Of a stretch of 5,694 nt of DNA, positions 1 to 5,644 are shown one piece after another (within the stretch, counting starts at the first letter, position 1; each line of letters starts with the position of its first letter). The position numbers were made by a program, and so were the translations under genes. The notes beneath the pieces are model-generated. The model ran no database searches and had not been told where the DNA came from. It saw only the letters and a program-made list of their open reading frames with translations. The stretch lies in assembly GCA_009774655.1 (NCBI GenBank), contig VSOD01000282.1, positions 1-5,694 on the forward strand. The letters are read 5' to 3'. Origin of the DNA: Lachnospiraceae bacterium. Lineage in GTDB: Bacteria; Bacillota_A; Clostridia; Lachnospirales; Lachnospiraceae.

Positions 1-699
1 GTGTCTATATAATCCGTCCATCTCATCCTGCGTCAATTCTCTGTATTCTCCAGGCTTCAATCCGTCGATCTTGACATTTATAACACGTGTTCTTTTCAGT
101 GACGTCACCGTATAGTTCTGTGTCCTGCACATGCGCCGTATCTGCCTGTTAAGTCCCTGCGTCAATATCAAACGTATTGTCTTCGAACCTGTCTGCTCTA
201 TCGTGCAGGGTTTTGTCCTCACTTTCAGTTCTTCCAGATAAACACCCTGCCGCAGACAATCCAACGCGTCCTTCGTCCATTCCTTTGACGTCTTGACGAT
301 ATACTCTTTCTCATGGCCGTTAGCGCCGCGCATCATGGCTTCGATCAGCATACCGTCATTCGTCAGCAGCAACAGCCCTTCCGAGTCTTTATCCAGTCTG
401 CCCGCATAAGTGACCCTCACCGGATATTTAATTTCATCCGTTACGATCTTCTCCGCATGGGCATCCCGCTCCGTACATACCACACCTTTCGGCTTATAAT
501 ATGCCAGAACGACCTTCCTGTCCCTGCCTGTCACCTTTTTTCCGCGAACAAGGATTTCCTCCTGCCCTGTCACCTTAAGTCCCGTTACGGCGATCTTTCC
601 GTCAACCGATACAACCCCCTGCCCGATCAGTTTATCCGCATCCCGCCGGGAACAGATCCCGCAATCCGCCAGATATTTATTTAGTCTTATCTCTCCCAT
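1..699 (-). CDS. rluF: RluF-type 23S rRNA pseudouridine synthase (3' end beyond window)
   Basis: Isomerises a specific uridine in 23S rRNA to pseudouridine; acts in the cytoplasm on rRNA. The reading frame stays open for 233 codons from ATG 697-699 to the window edge. Seen in the translation: an N-terminal S4 RNA-binding domain (about residues 1-60, starting MGEIRLNKYLADCGICSRRD), a YYKPKGV motif (67-73), the catalytic block GRLDKDSEGLLLLT (100-113) with catalytic Asp103, and QGLNRQIRRMC (181-191). The last motif, with GLNRQ, is typical of the RluF branch of the RsuA/RluB/RluE/RluF family. The frame runs past the usual end of the catalytic domain (LKPGEYREL), so only a short tail is probably missing. 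A GGGAG ribosome site lies about 10 nt before the ATG. It follows the SGNH gene by 64 bp with no convincing terminator, so co-transcription is likely. The family is certain; the exact target uridine is inferred by homology. Confidence 0.9.
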   Translation of the reverse strand, partial: MGEIRLNKYLADCGICSRRDADKLIGQGVVSVDGKIAVTGLKVTGQEEILVRGKKVTGRDRKVVLAYYKPKGVVCTERDAHAEKIVTDEIKYPVRVTYAGRLDKDSEGLLLLTNDGMLIEAMMRGANGHEKEYIVKTSKEWTKDALDCLRQGVYLEELKVRTKPCTIEQTGSKTIRLILTQGLNRQIRRMCRTQNYTVTSLKRTRVINVKIDGLKPGEYRELTQDEMDGLYRH

Positions 700-763
700 C
701 TGTACCACACTCCCTGCGCTGGCACTGCCAACCGTTTCACCTTGCTGATTCCTCCGCTGTTTC

Positions 764-2278
764 TCACGGCTGCTTTTTCGCAACAGGCTCCACCGCATGT
801 TCCAGCAGAAATTCCCGCCATGCGTCATAATGCTTTGCATAAAGATGAACGCCGTCAAAAGTTAATTCCGCATTCAGGTAGCCCTCTTCATCCGTGAAGA
901 CCGGGTTGACATCCAGATAAAAAACATCCGTTCCGTTTGCCAGCTCCGCCGAAGCGGCATTCTTGGAGTTGATATTCATATTATTGAACTCCGTCTCCAT
1001 ATTATTCTTTTCCTCACTCACATGGAGATTGGCCATAATATAGATGATCGCCTCCGGCTGCCATTCCCTGATCTGAATCAACACCTGACGATACTGCTCC
1101 AGATACATTTCCGTGTTGCCATATCCAAGTTCATTCATTCCCAGCATAATATAAATCTTACCATATTTCTTATTCTGCAGCACCTCCGGCATAAGAACTT
1201 TGCTGCCGGTCTTCTGATAAGTCACTTCCTCTTCCAGAATCTTAAAGATCGTCATACCGCTGTCGCAATAGAAATCCGCAGCATCCAGCCCCGCATAATC
1301 CGATATTCCAAGCGTCCTTGAATCCCCCAGAAATGCAGCATCATCAAAATAACTAATGTTTTCTTTTGCATAAGGATACTCTGTCGTCAATGCAACTTTT
1401 CCTGCATCTTCATAGTAACGTGAATCTGTCGGCGTCGGCTCATAAAATACAAAATTGGTGATACCCTTCGGTACAACTTCCGATTCTACGCCGTTTTCCG
1501 GAATATCGTATTCATCCTGCTGTCCGTCTTCACTTTGTAAATCGTTACTTTCTTCCTTGCGTTTTCCTGCATTTTCCGGTTCAGCTGCAGCATCCGGATT
1601 CCCGCATTCCGAATCTGCTGCATCGCCTCCTGACAAAGTATTCTCCGTCTGCGCCTCTTCTGTATTCCTGTTTTCCTCACCCTCTTCTGCATCACTCATG
1701 TTATTGATATCACTTGTATTTCTATTATCATCCTGCATGAGTCCATTTGAGATAGTTGCCAGCGCATCCCGTTCTCCGGGCATTTTGGCATATGACTTAC
1801 AGACAAAGGTCTGGGCATCTCTGGCAATAGCACTGATGCCTATTTCATCAGAAGCAAACATCACCGCAATCGAAGTAAGAGATATCGCAATTAAATAAGG
1901 GCAGTTATATATATATGCCTTCCAGTCTCTCTTCTGCCTCTGCTCCTTTTGCTGCCTCTTTCGTTTCAGCTTCTCTAACTGTTTCTGCTGCTCCAGCTGA
2001 CGCTGTTTCCTTACCTGTTCCAGTCGAATCTGTTGTTCTAGCTGATTCTGCTGCCCTGTCTGGCGCTGCTGTTCCAACTGCTTTTGCTTATCTATCTGGT
2101 TCTGTTGCTCCAACTGCTTCTCTTGTTCTATCCGCTTCTGTTGCTCCAGCTGCTCTTGTTGCTCTTTCTTGCTCTGCTGCTCCAACTGCTTTTGCTGCTC
2201 CAGCAGCTCCGTCCGTTTTTGCCGGTTCTGTTGATTCTGCTGCTTCTTTTTCTTTCCCTGCTGCTTTTGTTTTTTCAT
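764..2278 (-). CDS. Membrane-anchored SGNH/GDSL acyltransferase-like protein with Gln-rich cytoplasmic rod
   Basis: A 504-residue protein. Residues 1-119 are a Lys/Gln/Glu-rich low-complexity rod. Residues 122-142 form one hydrophobic membrane segment with positive charge before it, so the N terminus should be cytoplasmic and the rest extracellular. Residues about 183-270 are an acidic, Asn/Glu/Asp-rich linker. Residues about 310-495 are an SGNH fold: GDSR with nucleophile Ser320, Gly341 (block II), GMNE with Asn382 (block III), and DGVH with Asp475 and His478. The SGNH domain resembles those common in Clostridia beside MBOAT genes. By analogy with AlgX/PatB/DltD, it probably transfers or removes acyl groups on an exported polymer with the MBOAT protein encoded upstream. 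The start ATG has an AAAGGA ribosome site at good spacing. Odd points: the long cytoplasmic extension, and GMNE where many family members have GxND. Domain assignment is strong; reaction and substrate are inferred. Confidence 0.88.
   Translation of the reverse strand: MKKQKQQGKKKKQQNQQNRQKRTELLEQQKQLEQQSKKEQQEQLEQQKRIEQEKQLEQQNQIDKQKQLEQQRQTGQQNQLEQQIRLEQVRKQRQLEQQKQLEKLKRKRQQKEQRQKRDWKAYIYNCPYLIAISLTSIAVMFASDEIGISAIARDAQTFVCKSYAKMPGERDALATISNGLMQDDNRNTSDINNMSDAEEGEENRNTEEAQTENTLSGGDAADSECGNPDAAAEPENAGKRKEESNDLQSEDGQQDEYDIPENGVESEVVPKGITNFVFYEPTPTDSRYYEDAGKVALTTEYPYAKENISYFDDAAFLGDSRTLGISDYAGLDAADFYCDSGMTIFKILEEEVTYQKTGSKVLMPEVLQNKKYGKIYIMLGMNELGYGNTEMYLEQYRQVLIQIREWQPEAIIYIMANLHVSEEKNNMETEFNNMNINSKNAASAELANGTDVFYLDVNPVFTDEEGYLNAELTFDGVHLYAKHYDAWREFLLEHAVEPVAKKQP
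1961..2203 (-). repeat. Degenerate 18-bp tandem repeat encoding LEQQxQ hexads
   Basis: Within the SGNH gene, codons 26-106 repeat a six-residue unit with consensus L-E-Q-Q-x-Q. The hydrophobic position recurs at L26, L32, L44, I50, L56, I62, L68, L80 and L86; K38 and T74 fill the skipped places. After one three-residue insertion it continues at L95 and L101. At the DNA level the plus strand shows CTG/TTG-rich 18-bp units such as TGTTGCTCCAACTGCTTC. The period is six, not the seven of a canonical coiled coil. Copy-number change by whole units would keep the frame. Confidence 0.85.
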
Positions 2279-2318
2279 GCAATATCATCCTTTATTGATA
2301 ACTTCCTTCATATCTTAT

Positions 2319-2347
2319 GTTATAGTTAACGACATTAGATATTTCAC
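2319..2347 (-). promoter_or_regulatory. Possible sigma-A promoter for the SGNH gene at the edge of the inverted-repeat element
   Basis: Read on the minus strand: GTGAAA (2342-2347, 4/6 to TTGACA), a 17-bp spacer, then TATAAC (2319-2324, 5/6 to TATAAT). The -10 hexamer combines the terminal TATA of the 103-bp element with flanking bases, so the element may have brought or created it. The gene could equally be read through from the MBOAT gene. Sequence match only. Confidence 0.3.
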
Positions 2348-2423
2348 TTTCCGCCTTGCAGGTGATTCCGTATATGGCTCCCGCAAGAGCCGGAAACAGA
2401 AATTTGTGATGTTGTTTACTATA
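2321..2423. mobile_element. MITE-like 103-bp element with 35-bp terminal inverted repeats
   Basis: The left arm (2321-2355) begins TATAGTTAACGACAT and the reverse complement of the right arm (2389-2423) begins TATAGTAAACAACAT. Aligned without gaps, the arms match at 27 of 35 positions. The 33-bp centre holds part of a smaller hairpin. There is no coding capacity. Both ends carry TATA, compatible with a TA target duplication as made by Tc1/mariner/IS630-type transposases, but no transposase is in view. A shorter relative lies at 4014-4048. It fills most of the spacer between the MBOAT and SGNH genes, and as RNA would fold into a long stem. It could instead be a purely regulatory palindrome. 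Confidence 0.6.
2377..2392 (-). other. Small GC-rich hairpin in the element centre
   Basis: On the minus strand GGCTC and GAGCC pair, with an inner T-G wobble closing a TGCG tetraloop. No T-run follows, so it does not look like a classical intrinsic terminator. It could be an mRNA-stability hairpin between the MBOAT and SGNH cistrons, or simply the core of the inverted-repeat element. Confidence 0.4.
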
Positions 2424-2438
2424 TGTAAAAGTAAAAAT

Positions 2439-3860
2439 TCAAAATCTGAAATACAAAAAGGGATTATTACTTCCAACCATGATCTCATGTACGGAAAACC
2501 AGAATATCACCGCCAGCATCAGCACTGCAAACCACCTGTCTTTCCATTTATTATACCACCTGATTGGAAATGGTGTGGCGAATAAAATGCAGACCGCCAG
2601 CAGGACCCCGTATTCCTGCAGATACCGCAGAAGTTGTGTCACGCCTACCATAACACCCGTTTGTTGTACACCGAACATATTGCCAAGATACGCCGCCAGC
2701 TGTTTCATATCGGAAATTGCAAAGACAACCCATGTTATTGGAATAACTGCCAGCGTGTAAAGTCTCCCGAGTATCTTCGTCCGCTCCATCCATTTGCCGT
2801 AGCTGTTCTTCTCGATCGTGAGCAGCAGGAAAAATAACAGCCACCACAAAACGAAATTCCAGTCAGCCCCATGCCACAGACCGGTAAATCCCCAGACAAT
2901 AAAAACATTACATATGGTTCTCAACCTGCCTTTGTGGCTGCCGCCCAGAGGAAAGTATACATATTCCCGAAACCATCTTCCCAGTGTGATATGCCATCGA
3001 CGCCAAAATTCCGATATGGATCTGGACGCATAGGGACTGTCAAAGTTCTGCGGAATCCTGAAACCGAGCATCTTACCCAGCCCCATTGCCATAACGGAAT
3101 ATCCCCAGAAATCAAAATAAATCTGAAAGGAATATGCCGCAGCTCCCAGCCAGGCCACCCCCGGATGCAGGTTCCCCGCACCGGCAGTCATGATCGTATT
3201 CCAGAGCGTACCGATCTGGTTGGCCAGCAGAACCTTAAGTCCCAGCCCTAACGTAAAAAGTTTCAGGCCGTTTTCCAGATTCCGAATACGCATCCGTCTG
3301 CCGCACATCCTGTCCGCAACCTCATCATAGCGTACGATCGGCCCGGCGATCAACTGCGGAAACATGCTCACATAAGCGGCAAACGGCACGAACCCGGGGG
3401 GCTTCTCTATCACGCCGCGGTAACAATCCACCTGATAAGACACCATCTGAAAGGTATAGAAACTTATCCCCAGCGGAAGCGTCAGTGCCAGCACCGGTAT
3501 CAGTTCGCTTCCTGCCAGCTGATTCACAGTGCCCGCCGCAAAATCCCAATACTTAAACAGAAACAGAAGGCTGAAATCAAATACAAGTGAAATGATCAGC
3601 GCCGCCCGGCGTCTCTTTACCCGGCGCTGTACCCGGTTCTGTATCGGTGCTGCCGGTTCCCAGAACATATATTTGCTGATCCCATAATTGACCACAACAG
3701 AAAAAATAAGCAGCAGAACAAAATAAGGTTCTCCCACTCCGTAAAATACAAGACTGCCCGCCAGTAAGACAAAATTGCGGTATTTGGCGGGAACGATCAG
3801 GTACAATAACATAAAAACCGGCAGAAACCGGAATAAAAATTCCACACTGGAAAATAACAT
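2439..3860 (-). CDS. MBOAT-family O-acyltransferase (AlgI/PatA/DltB-like)
   Basis: A polytopic inner-membrane protein of 473 residues that probably moves an acyl group, usually acetyl, from a cytoplasmic donor across the membrane to an SGNH partner acting on a surface polymer. Seen: many hydrophobic segments from residue 8 to the C terminus, SFYTFQMVSYQVDCYRG (133-149), FPQLIAGPIVRY (167-178), FWRRWHITLGRWFREYVYFP (285-304) with His290, and GLWHG (327-331) with the expected catalytic His330. The end NPFLYFRF is typical of bacterial AlgI-like members, and the length fits. The start is placed at ATG 3858-3860, not the in-frame TTG at 3873-3875 (five residues longer), because GGGAG lies 8 nt before the ATG and MLFSSVEFLFRFLP is the usual family N terminus. 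The gene stands 160 bp before the SGNH gene, the usual MBOAT/SGNH pairing. Family certain; acyl group and polymer unknown. Confidence 0.93.
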   Translation of the reverse strand: MLFSSVEFLFRFLPVFMLLYLIVPAKYRNFVLLAGSLVFYGVGEPYFVLLLIFSVVVNYGISKYMFWEPAAPIQNRVQRRVKRRRAALIISLVFDFSLLFLFKYWDFAAGTVNQLAGSELIPVLALTLPLGISFYTFQMVSYQVDCYRGVIEKPPGFVPFAAYVSMFPQLIAGPIVRYDEVADRMCGRRMRIRNLENGLKLFTLGLGLKVLLANQIGTLWNTIMTAGAGNLHPGVAWLGAAAYSFQIYFDFWGYSVMAMGLGKMLGFRIPQNFDSPYASRSISEFWRRWHITLGRWFREYVYFPLGGSHKGRLRTICNVFIVWGFTGLWHGADWNFVLWWLLFFLLLTIEKNSYGKWMERTKILGRLYTLAVIPITWVVFAISDMKQLAAYLGNMFGVQQTGVMVGVTQLLRYLQEYGVLLAVCILFATPFPIRWYNKWKDRWFAVLMLAVIFWFSVHEIMVGSNNPFLYFRF

Positions 3861-3868
3861 ATACAGCA

Positions 3869-3873
3869 CTCCC
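3869..3873 (-). promoter_or_regulatory. Ribosome binding site that fixes the MBOAT start
   Basis: GGGAG on the minus strand, followed by an 8-nt spacer and ATG 3858-3860. It overlaps the TTG codon (3873-3875) that would give the longer reading, which argues against that codon as the start. Confidence 0.7.
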
Positions 3874-3956
3874 AAATAAAAGATAAAATCCCTATTTAGT
3901 ATATTCCAGGCAGAATGATTTTACAAGGGAGAAACCTTCCTCTTTTCGACATTTTC

Positions 3957-4000
3957 TGCATCATTTTTGCATCAAAATTGCATCATAGTTGTATCATAAC
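3957..4000. repeat. Four 11-bp tandem repeats, likely a protein-binding array
   Basis: On the plus strand: TGCATCATTTT (3957-3967), TGCATCAAAAT (3968-3978), TGCATCATAGT (3979-3989) and TGTATCATAAC (3990-4000). A decayed fifth unit may begin at 4001 (TGTGTC). The first seven bases, TGYATCA, are nearly invariant. An 11-bp step puts each unit on about the same face of the helix, as in OmpR/PhoB-type response-regulator sites. The array lies between the promoter-like sequence at 4012-4040 and the MBOAT gene, inside the predicted 5' untranslated region. The binding protein is unknown. Confidence 0.65.
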
Positions 4001-4011
4001 TGTGTCTTTGT

Positions 4012-4040
4012 CTTATAGTAAACGAAATTTCTGATGTCGT
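4012..4040 (-). promoter_or_regulatory. Candidate sigma-A promoter for the MBOAT-SGNH unit, inside a palindrome
   Basis: On the minus strand: ACGACA (4035-4040, 4/6 to TTGACA), a 17-bp spacer, and TATAAG (4012-4017, 5/6 to TATAAT). A second overlapping register, TTAACG-17-TACTAT (4015-4043), is also possible. Transcription would start just before the 11-bp repeat array, leaving a leader of about 145 nt before the MBOAT start. Most of the promoter lies in the 35-bp palindrome. Confidence 0.4.
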
Positions 4041-4048
4041 TAACTATA
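4014..4048. mobile_element. 35-bp palindrome, probable deleted relative of the 103-bp element
   Basis: On the plus strand TATAGTAAACGA (4014-4025) and TCGTTAACTATA (4037-4048) form an inverted repeat with one mismatched pair around an 11-nt loop. Read on the minus strand, its first 25 bases match the first 25 of the 103-bp element at 23 positions, including an exact 15-base run (TATAGTTAACGACAT). Its last 10 bases equal that element's last 10. It therefore looks like the same element with a 68-bp internal deletion. It overlaps the end of the methyltransferase gene and supplies its TAA stop. Confidence 0.55.
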
Positions 4049-5494
4049 GCTATAACTTCTTCTAAGTCCTTTCGGATAGTGGTTTTTCATCTGACCGCCG
4101 GAGGCTTTTCCAAATCCCAGCGGATATCCCTGCCTGCACAGCAGCGTCCATCCTTTCTGCTCACCGCCTGTAAGGCCGGACAGGCTCTCACCGCGCAGAT
4201 ACCGCTGTGCCTCCTCCTGTGACAGTTCCAAAACTTTGTCCGTCTGTGCCCCTTTCAGTGCAAGAGCCAGTGCATGTGCCGGCTCCAGCCGGTTCTTCTT
4301 CTCCGTCGCAAGATGCAGTCCCGGACGCAGTACCTTTATCCCCTGTATGGAGATCATCTGTACCGGCACAAGATAGATCTGTTCTCCGAATTTCTGCACC
4401 CTGCCCCGCTGTCCGCTCAGCCAGTCCGGCGTCAGCCCCATCTCTTTTACGAAAAAGTCCTGCAGCTCAGCAGTCGGTTCCTTCTGCGCCACAGCCGCTC
4501 TTCTGGCGGCCTTTGCAGGCTGCGCCTTTCCCATATGACATACCCGCTGCGGCATCGGTGCCGACAGCGCTCCTTCCCGGCGAAGCCGCGCTATATAATG
4601 GCCTTCGCCTTTTAACCGATGCGGCCATAACCGCATGGTATGCATAATCCCCGGCGCCGGCTCATCCACCCATGCCGCCTGCCCCGGCGCAAAAGCCGCA
4701 TCGTGCGGTACCTCTTCTATCCTGAATTCTCCATGTTTATGTAAAAATCTGCTGACTGTTCCCTCATTCTCCTCCGGTGCAAAGGTGCAGGTAGAATAGA
4801 CGAGCACGCCTCCCGGTTTCAGCATTTTGACCGCTTCCTCCAGGATCATCAACTGCCTGTCCGCACACATACTCACATGCGCTTCGCTCCACTGTTCCAC
4901 CGCCGTCTCATCCTTGCGGAACATCCCTTCTCCGGAACAGGGCGCATCCACCAGGATACGGTCAAAAAAAGCCGGAAAAAGCTCTGCCATGCGCTCCGGC
5001 GGCTCACTGCACACAACACAGTTGCCGATCCCCATTCGTTCAACATTCCGGGACAGAATCTTTGCTCTGTCCGGTATCACTTCATTGGCCACCAGCAGTC
5101 CTTCTCCCCGCATCCGCCCGGCGATCTGTGTACTCTTGCCACCCGGCGCCGCACACAGATCCAATATGCATTCCCCCGGCTGCGGATCCAGAATCTCCAC
5201 CACTGCCATAGCCGACGGCTCCTGAATATAATACGCCCCTGCCTCGTGCAGCACATCCTTCCCCGGCTGTTCCTCTGCCCGATAATAGAAACCTTCCTCC
5301 GCCCAGCTTACCGGTTCCAGAATAAAAGGCATCTGCTCTCTAAACGCCTCCCGTGAAGATTTCAACGGATTCATGCGCAGTCCGTAATACCTGTTTTTAT
5401 CATAACTTGCCAGAAATGCTTCCCACTCCGACCCCAGCAGTCTTTCCATTCTCATACAGAATGCTTCCGGCAGCTGTTTCCTGTCTTCCATCAT
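4040..5494 (-). CDS. rsmF: RsmF-type rRNA (cytosine-5-)-methyltransferase, NOL1/NOP2/Sun family
   Basis: Transfers a methyl group from S-adenosylmethionine to C5 of a cytosine in rRNA; cytoplasmic. In the 484-residue product: an N-terminal region (1-105), the SAM-binding motif LDLCAAPGGKST (111-122), DAPCSGEGMFRKD (183-195) with conserved Cys186, and YSTCTFAPEENE (233-244) with catalytic Cys236. Next come the RLWPHRLKGEGHYIARL strand (288-304), a basic Ala-rich connector (about 321-338), and a C-terminal RNA-binding extension ending NHYPKGLRRSY, as in RsmF-type proteins. Length fits. The start is ATG 5492-5494 with AAAGGA 10 nt upstream; a second ATG follows directly. The last three codons before the palindrome-derived end encode Ser-Tyr-Ser, and the stop plus the Tyr-Ser before it lie inside the 35-bp repeat. 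The position methylated (equivalents of 16S C1400-C1407 in characterised members) is inferred. Confidence 0.92.
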   Translation of the reverse strand: MMEDRKQLPEAFCMRMERLLGSEWEAFLASYDKNRYYGLRMNPLKSSREAFREQMPFILEPVSWAEEGFYYRAEEQPGKDVLHEAGAYYIQEPSAMAVVEILDPQPGECILDLCAAPGGKSTQIAGRMRGEGLLVANEVIPDRAKILSRNVERMGIGNCVVCSEPPERMAELFPAFFDRILVDAPCSGEGMFRKDETAVEQWSEAHVSMCADRQLMILEEAVKMLKPGGVLVYSTCTFAPEENEGTVSRFLHKHGEFRIEEVPHDAAFAPGQAAWVDEPAPGIMHTMRLWPHRLKGEGHYIARLRREGALSAPMPQRVCHMGKAQPAKAARRAAVAQKEPTAELQDFFVKEMGLTPDWLSGQRGRVQKFGEQIYLVPVQMISIQGIKVLRPGLHLATEKKNRLEPAHALALALKGAQTDKVLELSQEEAQRYLRGESLSGLTGGEQKGWTLLCRQGYPLGFGKASGGQMKNHYPKGLRRSYSYS

Positions 5495-5525
5495 CGCTGT
5501 CCATTCCTTTCCTGTCCCTCAAAAG

Positions 5526-5544
5526 CCGGCACACTTCGCACCGG
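5526..5544 (-). other. Leader hairpin followed by a short T-run
   Basis: On the minus strand CCGGTGC and GTGCCGG pair over seven positions (two G-T wobbles) around a GAAGT loop, then C and TTTT follow. It lies between the candidate promoter and the ribosome site of the methyltransferase gene. The shape recalls a weak intrinsic terminator or attenuator, but the T-run is short; it may only be a leader structure. Confidence 0.3.
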
Positions 5545-5568
5545 TTCGTGCACAGATTTCCATTCCAT

Positions 5569-5580
5569 TCGTTTACTATA
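5569..5580. repeat. Solitary half-site of the TATAGTAAACGA repeat
   Basis: TCGTTTACTATA here is the exact reverse complement of 4014-4025. With the two bases that follow (TG) it matches the right end of the 103-bp element at 13 of 14 positions. No opposing arm is visible within the window, so it is either a decayed element end or a short regulatory word shared by these spacers. Confidence 0.35.
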
Positions 5581-5615
5581 TGCTCACTCAATAAAATACC
5601 GTTATTTACAGGTTC

Positions 5616-5644
5616 AGTATACTCGATTACGCCGCTTTGGACAA
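5616..5644 (-). promoter_or_regulatory. Candidate sigma-A promoter for the methyltransferase gene
   Basis: On the minus strand: TTGTCC (5639-5644, 4/6 to TTGACA), a 17-bp spacer, and TATACT (5616-5621, 5/6 to TATAAT). The expected leader is about 115 nt and includes the hairpin at 5526-5544. Nothing else coding is seen in 5495-5694; the last bases are AT-rich. Confidence 0.45.

Noticed and set aside
313..684. Open frame of 123 codons on the plus strand
   Set aside because: Lies wholly opposite the pseudouridine synthase, whose family motifs are clear; it has no recognisable domain.
700..763. Possible terminator between the SGNH gene and rluF (TTGGCAGTGCCAG)
   Set aside because: The stem is only five or six pairs with almost no loop and no T-run follows.
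2088..2288. Minus-strand frame starting 10 nt before the SGNH start
   Set aside because: An out-of-frame reading of the Gln-rich repeats (Ala/Glu/Thr-rich). The SGNH frame continues into a full enzyme domain, and this one stops.
1915..2298. Plus-strand Ala/Ser/Val-rich frame, and a Leu-rich one at 2084-2329
   Set aside because: Both are antisense readings of the 18-bp repeat tract; their low complexity comes from the CTG/TTG repeats.
3861..3875. TTG start giving a five-residue longer MBOAT protein
   Set aside because: The GGGAG site overlaps this TTG and is correctly spaced for the downstream ATG, which also gives the usual family N terminus.
3927..3940. Short inverted repeat GGGAG-AAAC-CTTCC in the MBOAT leader
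   Set aside because: Five pairs including a wobble, no T-run; too weak to assign a role.
5400..5591. 63-codon minus-strand frame overlapping the methyltransferase start
   Set aside because: Needs a TTG start without a ribosome site and overlaps the N-terminal codons of a well-supported gene; no recognisable domain.
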